A DNA stretch of 64,000 bases from Fennellomyces sp. T-0311 (Eukaryota > Mucoromycota > Mucoromycetes > Mucorales > Lichtheimiaceae): the NCBI GenBank assembly GCA_025266875.1, contig JALLLT010000006.1:1298704-1362703 (forward strand). The letters run 5' to 3'. Each line of letters begins with the position of its first letter. Position 1 is the first letter of the stretch. A program made the translations under genes and the position numbers. The notes under the pieces were generated by a model. The model ran no database searches and was not told the origin of the DNA. It saw only the letters and a list, made by a program, of their open reading frames with translations. Of the stretch, positions 44,520 through 54,116 are shown one piece after another.

Positions 44520-44602
44520 TGTGATAGTCATGTTGTATTTGGATATAGTCCCCCCAACCCCCAAATCAATAAACACACCCTTTCATCCTTCTATCTGTCA
44601 CA
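44520..44602 (+). repeat. 3' LTR of gypsy-2 (83 bp)
   Basis: Differs from the 5' LTR only by T for C in the word cttctatctg (cttccatctg in the 5' copy). Confidence 0.93.
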
Positions 44603-44884
44603 TACTGTCCTTGTCAGTGTATCTATGGAAGCAAAAGGTATATAAGTTATACATTCAAACAGCATAAATATTCAAGTACCATTCATCCATTTTTACTACT
44701 AAAACTTTCATGCTGCCCTTGTTCCATTAACCATGCTTGCCACATGGTTCGCGACACTGCAAATGCAACCACAGGTGGAGAGCAACCCTTTGGGATTTGG
44801 TGTAAGTACTTGAAGGGAAAAAAAAGAAGTGAAGAAACTTACATGCATTTATAGAACTTGACGCTTCTTATATCATTAGTTCAG

Positions 44885-44988
44885 ATTATCCTTCAGAACG
44901 AGGATAGATTGACTGTGTTACCATCTTTTCTTAATTTTATTCGAAATACAAAGTAGATTTCTGTGTAATATATGAACGATATCATCTT
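44885..44988 (+). repeat. Left inverted terminal repeat of DIRS
   Basis: Starts attatccttcagaacg and continues to atgaacgatatcatc. The reverse complement is found at 48956-49062 with a different outermost part. Confidence 0.85.
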
Positions 44989-45035
44989 TTCTTTCGATTT
45001 CAACGCTCTGGTACTCGACCGACGAAGTCATCGTT

Positions 45036-45964
45036 ATGAACAATGAACAAGTTCAATCAAATGGTTCTGATCGCCGTACTGAATCTGATCTTACTCCTCC
45101 TTGGGCACAAGCCCTACTTATCCGACTTGACGCTCTGGAACAGTATGTTTCAGGTCAACCCACAGCTGCCACTACTACACCACGAGACGATCCCATTGTG
45201 GTGGATGAAGAACGTTCTGACCATGACGCCAGTATCTCTACCAGAACACCCGACACTGATTTTACGCCATATGCAGAGTTTCGACGCCAAGTCCCGGGCA
45301 TGGCCAAAGATTTCTTCCGCAGCCCTCTGCCTGAATCTGACCGACGACGTTTCTTGGCGGAATGTCCACGCAATGTGGACCGAGTCTACACTGCCCCCCT
45401 CTCAACAATGTCCAAATTGGAGCCTCTGCAAAGCGCACAGACACTCAGTTCATGGACCTACAATATCGACTCTCCGGTATTACAAGACCCATCGACTATT
45501 TTATCCACCGAGTTTTACGCGATGATGGAGTCACGGCTGACGCTGCCATTGAGTTTGCCAATGTCATGCTGGAACTTCTGTCCGACACTGCTTCTCAGAT
45601 CACCCAAATCAGGATGGACAACATGTTCCGTGCAGCCCAAATTCGAGGCACTGCTCCACGGCTCACACCAGCGACACAAGCTCCCCTTCTTGATCCTAAA
45701 ACACTGGTGGACCATGTCAATCTCACAAAAGCAGTTCAAGGCGCGAGCTTCCGCTCCCAAAGGAATCCAACCACGAGACAAGGAAAGGCGAATTCCTCTC
45801 GTCAACCCAACTACGCCAATAGTAACACCAACAATCAGGCACATGATCATGCTCATGAGGAACGCACAAAACGACCATTACAGGAGACGGGTTTTCACCA
45901 ACGCCAAAACAAAGGAAAAGGGCCGATACACAACAGACATCAAAATCAAAACAACCGCGCGTAG
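45036..45964 (+). pseudogene. DIRS Gag-like protein with one frameshift
   Basis: ATG 45036 opens MNNEQVQSNGSD, followed by PPWAQALLIRLDALEQYV and an acidic stretch (frame A). Near 45428-45432 the conserved part moves to another frame: AKRTDTQFMDLQYRLSGITRPIDYFIHRVL, then LLSDTASQITQIRMDN and a Gln/Asn/Arg-rich tail ending with TAG at 45962-45964. Only one shift is needed, so it could be a mutation or, less likely, a programmed shift. Gag of DIRS elements binds the RNA template. Confidence 0.75.
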
Positions 45965-47847
45965 GCGGCCGTTTACATCTCTTCCGCAAAGCTTGGTCCA
46001 AATTAACAGACGAAACATGGGTACGTCGGGTGATTCAAGAGGGATATCGCATTCCGTTCACCACACCACCTCCAACTACAACCGCACTACCTCAGCAATT
46101 CATGCATTCTCAAAAAGACGTGCTCGCGATCGAGAACGAGATTCAAAACCTCCTCTATCAAAAAGCCATCGAGGAAGTTGCAGCCTCTTCCCCGGGTTTC
46201 CGGTCGCAGCTGTTCACAATTCCCAAGAAAAACTCGGATGCCCTGCGCCCCATATTGAATCTCCGCCCGCTCAATCACTATCTACCTCGCCGCCACTTCA
46301 AAATGGAAACCCTCAAAACGGTATGTTCCATGATCAACCACAACGACTTCATGTGCAGCCTGGATCTCACCTCAGCTTTTCTGCACGTATTGATAAACAA
46401 ACAGTCCCGCCGGTTCCTACAATTTCATTGGCAAGGAAAAGTTTATCAGTTCAGAGTGCTATGCTTCGGGCTCGCGCTAAGTCCCCTGGTGTTCACCAAG
46501 ATATGTCGCCCTATCGGGAAGTGGGCCAGACGCCGCGGCATCAGACTCAGTTTCTACCTGGACGATCTACTTGTGGTAGCCCGGGATCAAAGATTATGCA
46601 ACCATCACACCCACCTAGTGCGTCAGAAACTGGAATCCCTAGGATTCCTCATCAATCAAGAGAAATCCATTCTAACCCCGACTCAATGCATCGAACATTT
46701 GGGATTTCAAATCAATACACGGTCAATGACGCTGGAGGCGCCAAAGACCAAAATCCGCAACATCCGTCGGGAAGCGACCCGACTACACCAAGCAACGTCT
46801 GTCAGTCTACGCAATCTGGCATCGTTTATTGGCAAAGCGCAGTCGCTCATGGCCGCCATCTTTCCAGCAAGACTTCAAACTCGTCATCTACTCGCAGTCA
46901 AGAATTCAGCTTTACGTCAACAGCAACCTTGGTCAGCACACGTCACTCTCACAGCAGCAGCACGACTCGAACTGCAATGGTGGCAACACCAACTTCGACA
47001 ATGGAATGGCAGCAGCTTCCTGCCCGCTCATCCACAGGAGGAAGTGTACACGGATGCGTCAGACACAGCATGGGGGATGGTGACAGCAACTCATCAATGG
47101 TCTGGTCAGTGGACCACAGCACAACGCCAACAACATATCAATTGGAAAGAACTCCAAGTGATCTATCACGCAGTAAAACATCCTCAACTCATCGGCAAAC
47201 ATTTACGGATTTATTGCGACAATCAGACGACGATTGCCTATATCAACAATTTCGGGGGGACGAGGTCCACAACACTCATGGATTTGGCCAAGAAGATTTG
47301 GACACATTGCCTGAAATTACAAACACGCTTGACTCTAGCATACATTCCATCCTCGTTCAACCCCGCCGACGCTCCATCTCGCCAGTGGACCACTCAACTG
47401 GAGTGGATCATCGATCACCGCTTCTTTCACCACCTGAATTCGATTTGGGGCCCACATCAAGTAGACCTCTTTGCTACACGCAAGAACAGCCACCTTCATC
47501 AATTCGTCTCCTGGAATTGGGACCCGCAGGCGATAGCGATGGATGCAATGACGATCAATTGGTTGAACCTGGGTCTTTGTTGGGCATGTCCGCCATGGAA
47601 CTTACTCCCACGAGTAATACAGAAAGCTCAGACAGACCACGCCAAGCTCACACTGATTACCCCTTGGTGGCCGTCAGCAATCTGGTTCTCCATCCTCAAG
47701 ACCTTGAGCCAGACACCCCCGTTTCCAATCCCACGGTCAGCAGCTCTTCCGGCACCCGGTCAAGCGACAAACGTACTCGAACGGAATCCACATTGGACCT
47801 TGGCAGCATGGCGCATAAATTGCGCCGCCTCAACATCGACAACCTAG
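45961..47847 (+). CDS. DIRS reverse transcriptase / RNase H
   Basis: The frame is open from before 45961 (VGGRLHLFRKAWSKL, typical start of the DIRS RT region) to TGA at 47845-47847. RT motifs: LRPILNLRPLNHYL, CSLDLTSAFLHVLI, CFGLALSPLVFTKI, active site LSFYLDDLLVVARD, and LGFQINTRSMTL. RNase H: EVYTDASDTAWGMV, WKELQVIYHAVKH, IYCDNQTTIAYI, NPADAPSR. The C-terminal extension carries VDLFATRKNSHLHQFVSW, common in DIRS and Ngaro-like elements. No ATG lies near the start; the protein is probably made by overlap with or readthrough from gag. Its 3' 40 bp overlap the recombinase frame. Confidence 0.9.
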   Translation, partial: VGGRLHLFRKAWSKLTDETWVRRVIQEGYRIPFTTPPPTTTALPQQFMHSQKDVLAIENEIQNLLYQKAIEEVAASSPGFRSQLFTIPKKNSDALRPILNLRPLNHYLPRRHFKMETLKTVCSMINHNDFMCSLDLTSAFLHVLINKQSRRFLQFHWQGKVYQFRVLCFGLALSPLVFTKICRPIGKWARRRGIRLSFYLDDLLVVARDQRLCNHHTHLVRQKLESLGFLINQEKSILTPTQCIEHLGFQINTRSMTLEAPKTKIRNIRREATRLHQATSVSLRNLASFIGKAQSLMAAIFPARLQTRHLLAVKNSALRQQQPWSAHVTLTAAARLELQWWQHQLRQWNGSSFLPAHPQEEVYTDASDTAWGMVTATHQWSGQWTTAQRQQHINWKELQVIYHAVKHPQLIGKHLRIYCDNQTTIAYINNFGGTRSTTLMDLAKKIWTHCLKLQTRLTLAYIPSSFNPADAPSRQWTTQLEWIIDHRFFHHLNSIWGPHQVDLFATRKNSHLHQFVSWNWDPQAIAMDAMTINWLNLGLCWACPPWNLLPRVIQKAQTDHAKLTLITPWWPSAIWFSILKTLSQTPPFPIPRSAALPAPGQATNVLERNPHWTLAAWRINCAASTSTT

Positions 47848-48824
47848 ACAACGACGCCCTCGAAATCATCACGCCTTCCAAAACACGCAACACCGAACAA
47901 CAACGACGCGTTCGCGATCACTATCTGGAATTTTGCAACATTCGAAAGTTCGACCCGTTGGATCCAACCGCCGCCAGCCTTGTCAATTTTCTCTCGCACG
48001 GACACAAACACCTCAAATGGACAACTACCACATGCGAAAATTATCGCAGCGCGATTCTTCAGTTGTTTCCCCAAGACTCTCCAATCACCACATCATGGTT
48101 ATACAAGACATTCTTCACCAACCTCAATCGAAAAACCCTTCGTATTTCCAACAATGACAACTTGGACATCTCGCCGGTACTCAACAAACTTCGCGAACTG
48201 GGCGACAATGAACATTTATCAGTCAAGGACCTCACTGCCAAACTTTGCTGGCTTTTGGCTCTCTGTGGGATGCTACGACCGTCAGACATCGAACGCATCG
48301 ATTTAGATCGCACCACATTTGATGAACACCACCGTTTAGTTTTGGCTATTGTGGCTCCCAAAGAAAAAAGGAAAGGACAACTAATTATATGCAAACCTAC
48401 GATCACCCCGCATCCGGATCCTCTGCTATGCCCAATCTCTACTTTCAAATCATACGTATCTCGGATTGCCTCGGCGTCATGTCTGCATCCTCACCCAAAT
48501 CCCGATTGTGTACCGATCAATTATTTGGTTCGACACCAACTCAAATGGAATCAACATGTGGGGGCTCAATGTATTAGCAATCACATCGCCCGCCTGCATG
48601 ACCTCGTTCCTCGGGCACCAGGCACACGTAAACCCAAGTTACGAGCAGTTGGCGCTTCTCGTGCGGCTCGTGCTGGCGTTCCGGTGGACGACATTATGAC
48701 CCATGGCTCATGGTCCTCTCGAGAGGTGTTACAAAACTTTTACCGCATGTCTTCTGAAACAAACTCTGACTTCACTTCGATTGCTCTGGAATCACAGTCA
48801 ATCTATCCTCGTTCTGAAGGATAA
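47808..48824 (+). CDS. DIRS tyrosine recombinase (YR)
   Basis: Integrates the circular DNA intermediate in place of a DDE integrase. From MAHKLRRLNIDN, taken at the ATG in frame A, to TAA 48822-48824. It has an N-terminal SAM-like region (HYLEFCNIRKFDPLDPTAASLVNFLSH) and a catalytic domain with Arg in ALCGMLRPSDIERID, a region RAVGASRAARAG where the HxxR motif lies in the family, HGSW, and the nucleophile Tyr in VLQNFYRMS. The classical His of HxxR is not evident, which may be a family variant. The frame stays open upstream all the way to the gag start (45036). The stop falls next to the ICR junction. Confidence 0.85.
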   Translation: MAHKLRRLNIDNLDNDALEIITPSKTRNTEQQRRVRDHYLEFCNIRKFDPLDPTAASLVNFLSHGHKHLKWTTTTCENYRSAILQLFPQDSPITTSWLYKTFFTNLNRKTLRISNNDNLDISPVLNKLRELGDNEHLSVKDLTAKLCWLLALCGMLRPSDIERIDLDRTTFDEHHRLVLAIVAPKEKRKGQLIICKPTITPHPDPLLCPISTFKSYVSRIASASCLHPHPNPDCVPINYLVRHQLKWNQHVGAQCISNHIARLHDLVPRAPGTRKPKLRAVGASRAARAGVPVDDIMTHGSWSSREVLQNFYRMSSETNSDFTSIALESQSIYPRSEG

Positions 48825-48893
48825 TTGGTCTTTGGCTGAGGGCTCAGCCCGAAAGCCTCATTAGATTATCCGAACAGAGGATAGATTGACTGT
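48795..48893. repeat. DIRS internal complementary region
   Basis: 48795-48825 is complementary to the left end (for example ctatcctcgttctgaaggat); 48826-48893 is complementary to the right end (for example ggctgagggctcagcccgaa). Such a region templates the joining of the two ends during circle formation in DIRS1. Confidence 0.88.
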
Positions 48894-48955
48894 CCCCCCC
48901 TCCCACTCCATTATTTATTATTATTACTTTCGTACCTCGCTATTTCTCATTTCAA

Positions 48956-49093
48956 GATGATATCGTTCATATATTACACAGAAATCTACTTTGTATTTCG
49001 AATAAAATTAAGAAAAGATGGTAACACAGTCAATCTATCCTCTGTTCGGATAATCTAATGAGGCTTTCGGGCTGAGCCCTCAGCCAAAGACCA
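48956..49093 (-). repeat. Right inverted terminal repeat of DIRS
   Basis: Reverse complement of the left ITR for about 105 bp, with an extra outer part (ctttcgggctgagccctcag) that is matched only in the ICR. Confidence 0.85.
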
Positions 49094-50089
49094 AAACTCA
49101 ACCACAAGGTAGATCACCTAGGTGATGACATTTTGTCTTTGAACTCATCTTTCTCACTTTTCTGTGAGGTGGTGCTTCGTTGTTAGCGTTTTGTTTCCTT
49201 TCTTTGTATTTCACATATTTTTTTTATGTTTATATAACAGGTGGAAATGAAGTACCCTCCCCCCCAACCCCATAAATTTTTTTGGTTATAGTGAATAAGC
49301 ACTATGTTGTGGGTGGAGAAACAATGTTTATAGGACTTGATTTAAGAGTTTATAGAGGGGTAGTAAGGTTATTTTCATTCCAATTAGGAAACATGGCACT
49401 AAGACACCATTTATTTTATCAAATCCCCAAGTCCCTCCGCGTCCCACCTTAGTTCCAAAATTTTTTAACTTCCGAGGGACTTCAGCATTTTTTAAGCCAA
49501 TTATTTTGGCGAAACAACAAAATAACTGACTTATTTTTGGTGGAAGTCCCTCCCAAGTCCCAAGCTTTTCGTATAGCACTTCTTAACGTGTTTATTCTTT
49601 TAACATTGCCATGAGAGAGTGAATTTTTGAATTTACTTGATCGAGATCTCCATGTAAATGGCAATCAGTGACATTTCCGTATTTCTGTATAGAAAAAATC
49701 AAGCCGTTTTTGCATTCTAAGCTGTGCTATGCGCGTATGTTACACTTGACAACACATTTTTCCGGTTACATATTCAAGTTACAACAATTGATGTAGCAAC
49801 ATTAAAGAGGTGCATTGATCAATATCATGGTGGATTGGGGAACAGATGAACATTCAAGTATGTTTCTATAGAATGGAGCAGTTAATGTCATACGCTACTA
49901 TAATGATTATTCTACTATTTAAAACAGTGATATTCAAACAACATTGCAGAGTAAATGGCGCCTTATCTGGTAAATATGTATATTTAAATACTGATAGGGG
50001 CGATATGGATGAAAGGAAGAAATATAGAATATATATGTGTTTAAGAAGTAAGCGAGCAAGAAGGAAAGAGGTGATGGAAGAGGTATGTA
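49094..50089. other. AT-rich spacer with homopolymer runs
   Basis: About 1 kb between DIRS and Crypton. Minus frames at 49328-49579 and 49482-49664 contain the repeated word aagtccct (for example near 49428 and 49545) but no recognised family. An 83-codon plus frame at 49846-50097 is also unremarkable. Nothing else seen. Confidence 0.4.
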
Positions 50090-52970
50090 CTATCTAAAGA
50101 ATTCAGCAAGAGTTGCTTTGCTATAAGCTATGCTGTTAAGAGATCTATTTTTCTGTGAAAGCCTTCTCGCCTCGAGTATCGCCAGAGCGGCTTGATCATT
50201 GATACCATTCCTTTTGGCAAAATCCTGGATACCCGCTATGAGGTTTCCCCTGCGTTGTACCCATTTCTTCTCCCCTTCGTCAAGAAGACCATACTTATCC
50301 AATCTCCACTTGTAACCCCAATCACATTCCAAATCGCCAAAGGCAACAAACTGAGGATGGATGCCTACAAACCATTCCTTCCAGAGCATATCAAAGTAAC
50401 GGTATTTCTTGACATTCGAAGACCAACTGGTGGCCCACTTGGTTCCGAGGCTCGTGTGGATGAGTTTGACAAAGCAGGGTCAGAAGGAGGCATGGGTATT
50501 GCGGATACTGGAGCAACTGGTGGACCGGAGGAAGATATGGCAGTGAAACAATCGCCGAAGTCAGTGGTGGTGCTTCTGCTACCTGCTGTTGCTGTTGCTG
50601 CTGTTGCTGTTGTTGCTGTTGTTGATGTTGTTGCTGTTGTGTTGCTGTTGTGTTGCTGTTGTTGTTGTTGTTGCTGTTGTTGCTGGAGGTTTTGGCCTTG
50701 GCCTAAGTTGAGTGACACTGTCAATGGAATATGACCAGATGCAACGTTTGACCAGTGCCGTATCAGCTCGTTTGTGCTGTTGGACTGTTCGATCAGTCCA
50801 GGCATCGCTTGGAGTGGAGTGAGGGTGGAAATAAGCGCCTGAACCTGCTGTTTGAGGGCGGCAAACTGAGTGTTGAACATCTGGTTCTGTACTTCGATAC
50901 GTGACGCAAGTTGTTGGTTTATATCCGCTAATTGCTGTTCAATGACTGGCACAGCTCGCTGCAGCAACAGTTCCGTTGGTTCAACATCAGCGTCCAATGC
51001 ACTATTCAGGGCCCTGCGTATATAGTGTATAAAGCTGTATTTAGCACATAGTCTACTTGGTACATAATTGCAGGCAGAGTTACCTTTCAAATTCCAGATA
51101 GTCCTCATCTTGAAATAGGTCATCGCCCCACAGATAATGGTTTGGGAACTTCTTCTTCAACACCACAGAATCCTGCAAGAACACAATTCGCAACTGCTCG
51201 AGCAGCTTCAAGAACATGTCAGCAGCACATGAAGTCTCTTCAACACCACCATCTATATCAAGTCACTCGCGCCAATGGTCGACGAACAGAAACACCATCT
51301 TGCGCAGTCTCTCGGGTGGCATCACAGTAGCTCGGACGAGATAGAACTGACCGGCTTCCCGCGGAAATCCTGCCAAGGTTCGTAAGAACTCATGAGGGAG
51401 ATTGGTTAAATAGCTTGTGGTGAGTGAACTAGAGTTCCAACGACCAGCACGACGAATAGCTGCCTCGCTCGATCCTGCAATTTCTGCCATTCACACACCA
51501 GCACCTCGCATTGCATGGGTCTTGGCCTTGGAGTGAAGACCGATGGCCTTGAACGCATCTTTAATGACGGACAGATGCTGGTTGTAGCTTAGTGCCTTGG
51601 TGGGATCGGCGTCATTGGGCTTGATCAACTTGTAATGATACCAGTCAGAATTGCTGTTCAATCCAGGAAACTCCTCCTTGGTATCGTGATGGTAGCGGCT
51701 GAACAAGTAGAACGAAAGCATCATCTGCAGGCAAATGTCTACCTTCTTGTTGCGCAAGCATCCTGCAACCTCAACACGGCCGTTCTTGTTGGTCTTGCCT
51801 TGTTTGAGAATCATTACCAGTGCATGACAGTCAGTTATTCCTTCATACTCCAGATGGACCGACTGCAGATCCGGAAACTCCAAACCACGAATACTTTCGC
51901 CACGAAGCAAGCCATAATGCTGTAGAAGGAATGACACACCGTTGCGTAGGCCAAGCTCGCTATCCTGGCTGAAGAAGTAGTTGACAATATCTTCCATTTC
52001 GGTGCGTGTTGCATAGCCATCAGCGGCAGTAAATGCACCTCTGTCGTCGAAATTCTCACGGCTAATTCTGTTGTCTTCCTTGCGCAACCAATCAAGTAAA
52101 GCTGTAACACGTTTTCCACGGGGACTCGGACGGAAAACGTTACTTGTCAGGCATTGTTCGGCCCAAAGATCGACTATCGAGGCAGTGTACATCTCCACAG
52201 TTGCCAGTTTCACGCGTTTGCCATGCGGAACTGCAACAGAAGCGGCAGCAAGCTCAGCAGTCTCAGGATCAACGTTGGTAGCAGTATTGGCACTGTTGCT
52301 GGATGATGAGGAAGATACTTCTGAGTTAAGGAGTTCCAGGTCAGCATACGGAAATGCAATCTCAGAGAGATCTTCGTCGTCTTCGTCGTCGCCATTGTCG
52401 GTGTCATTGTCGTCACCATTGACATTGTCGAGATCATCGTTTGACATGGAGGCCGTGCTGGTTTCTGCAGGTATAGCAGACGAGCTTGATGCAACAGGCG
52501 ACAATCGTCCTTCGGGTACGCGCGGTTCTTCAGGCTCCTTTCTCTTCTTCCCTGGCTTTCGACGCAAACGAAAAGCAACCTGTAAAAGGGCTTATTAGAC
52601 GTAATGCACACTAATATTTCGAGTAAGAGCTTACCTCGGTTTTCAAGAACAAATGCAACTTGCCATCATCAGGAATATCGTTAACACCTTGCTCAAGGCA
52701 CCATTTCTTGAATTCCTTCTGACGGTTCTTGTAGGCCTTTTGTGTGTTGATCGGGCGAGCTTCTCGCGAAAGCCGAAAAGTTTCCAAGGCTGCTCGATCT
52801 CTGGCAAGAACGTACGCCTCGTTTTCTCCAACAGGTAAAGGTGCCATGGCAGTTGCACTTGTAGACGACGATGACTCGGTGTTGTTCGATTGGAGAAGAT
52901 TCGCATTTGGTAGACGAGATACTGCACGCACACCATTTGCAGAACGTTTACCGCTTCCAGGGCCACCCAT
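50090..52970 (-). pseudogene. Crypton tyrosine recombinase with GCR1_C domain
   Basis: Fungal Crypton (CryptonF) gene. Exon 1 52970-52635 (MGGPGSGKRSANG to FLKTE) is spliced to a long exon from about 52580 (VAFRLRRKPGKK). Order: a SAM-like N-terminus; an acidic Asp/Glu/Ser linker; and a YR catalytic domain with HYGLLRGESIRGLEF (Arg), the KTHAMRGAGV HxxR motif, RAGRWNSSSL and the Tyr in TTSYLTNLP. After an intron at about 51086-51017 come a coiled coil (VIEQQLADINQQLASRIEVQ), a Gln tract plus Thr/Ala repeats (50565-50690), and a GCR1_C DNA-binding domain (50395-50100) with MLWKEWFVGI and LECDWGYKWR. It is broken by TGA at 51487-51489 (before MAEIAG, where Arg fits), TGA near 51288, and a one-base shift near 50400. 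Cryptons move DNA without target duplication; element ends were not found. Confidence 0.85.
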
Positions 52971-54113
52971 GATCGTGAAAGAAAAAATGAAGAAAACTGA
53001 TGACTTTAAGTGAGAATTGGCGCGTATTTAAGCTTAACGCGCAACAAGATCTTTATTGAGCACTTCATACTGACTATTTAGCGATACGATATGACACACT
53101 TAGACTTGACAGCTCAATGACTCATGTATTTTTTGTATAACCCTAGTGACTCATGTGCATTCTCTTGTATAACCTCAGTGACTCATGCAGGCACAACTTG
53201 CCCCACCCTTATCGGAACCTCAAAAAAATTATTCTGGCGGAGTCCCTGCTACAGTGGGGACTTGCGTCGGGGACGCACTGTGTAATCTACAAAATAATCA
53301 CTTTTTATTTTATTCGAGGTGAATAATGAATTTTGAATACCATCCAATCTAACCATTCTTATTCTTGCTAGCAATTATCAATGCGCTTCCAGTTTTAGAT
53401 GTCGACAAAGTGGAAATAGATGCAGCTTTTGCTGAGACAATGAACTCTTTTACGGTGCTTTATCAGAATCTGAATAATAGTCAGCAGCATATAGATCTCA
53501 ATGCCTCTCTTCAAAACCTTGTAGAGAATTTTAAGCCTACTAACCTTGAAGATCTACGCTTTCCAGAGCACGTTATTACAAAAGGTAGACTGAAGGGTAC
53601 AAAATGCGGTAGACTACCCTCTACATTTGAAAATGCAGAGCGTCAAGAGAAGCAGGAGACATTGGAGAAAAAAAAAGACAATGAAGAGTGATGACATGAC
53701 TCGAGAGTCAGATATTCTCATAATTCCAAAGAAGTGAAGAGAACAGATGGAGGCTGATGAATTTGAGCTTTGGCCCAAAAGAAGAAGTTATAGAAAAGAG
53801 ACGTCAATTCCTATACCAACACCACGGGTTATTTTGCTACGTTACATCTATGGCAAATCTCTACAAATCTACAACTTGGCAAATCTCCGAATTTCGACCA
53901 TTTTGTAGATTTTATCTCCAGAGATTTGCAGTGTTTTTTCGTAGATTCGCCGTAGATCCTCCATAATACGAATATGCTTAAACCATAGCTTTTGGGCGAC
54001 AGAGGAACAAAAATACAATGAAAATGATGATATAAATAATCGTTTTATTTAAGAGTTACAAGATGCTTTGTTTTTTGCGCTCTTGCCCGGGTATTAAGCA
54101 ATCGCAGTCTACA
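52971..54113. other. Spacer with transposon relics
   Basis: Holds the small frame at 53365-53691 (separate entry) and, near 53855-53941, an inverted word pair (ggcaaatctc and ccagagatttgcagtg) that resembles a transposon tip. No partner was located. Confidence 0.35.
53365..53691 (+). pseudogene. Relic resembling the tail of a MULE-type protein
   Basis: 108 codons. The segment LEDLRFPEHVITKGRLKGTK followed by RLPSTFENAERQEK looks like the KGRPKGTKR-type basic tail of FAR1/MULE transposases, preceded by a helical part (FAETMNSFTVLYQNLNNSQQ). No catalytic part is present. An acceptor-like gctag lies just upstream, so it may be a last exon of a decayed element. Low certainty. Confidence 0.35.
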
Positions 54114-54116
54114 CTA

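Larger units (their letters stand above)
39559..44602 (+). mobile_element. Ty3/gypsy element with 83-bp LTRs
   Basis: A complete LTR retrotransposon of 5.04 kb. LTRs 39559-39641 and 44520-44602 differ at a single base. Perfect 5-bp target duplication TACTG at 39554-39558 and 44603-44607. gag, protease, RT, RNase H and integrase lie in one reading frame. A purine tract ggagtgggggatag (44506-44519) precedes the 3' LTR. There is no chromodomain. The near-identical LTRs indicate a fairly recent insertion. Confidence 0.95.
44885..49093 (+). mobile_element. DIRS-type tyrosine-recombinase retrotransposon
   Basis: Gene order gag, RT/RNase H, tyrosine recombinase with inverted terminal repeats and an internal complementary region (ICR), the DIRS1 plan. 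Left ITR 44885-44988 and right ITR about 48956-49093 are inverted relatives, sharing for example aggatagattgactgt and tatgaacgatatcatctt. The ICR (48795-48893) is complementary to both outer ends, and its join at 48825/48826 (ggataat | tggtct) sets the element ends as ATTATCC...AGACCA. No target duplication is expected or seen. The gag frame has one shift; the other frames are open. Confidence 0.9.

Noticed and set aside
45036..48824. A single 1262-residue protein
   Set aside because: Only the first ~130 and last ~340 codons resemble Gag and recombinase; the middle is out of frame with a clear RT/RNase H, so it was described as overlapping frames, not one gene.
50192..50734. 180-codon plus-strand frame with Val/Leu/Cys runs
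   Set aside because: Antisense translation of the Crypton Gln-repeat and GCR1_C region.
52071..52598. 175-codon plus-strand Ser-rich frame
   Set aside because: Antisense to the Crypton recombinase exon.
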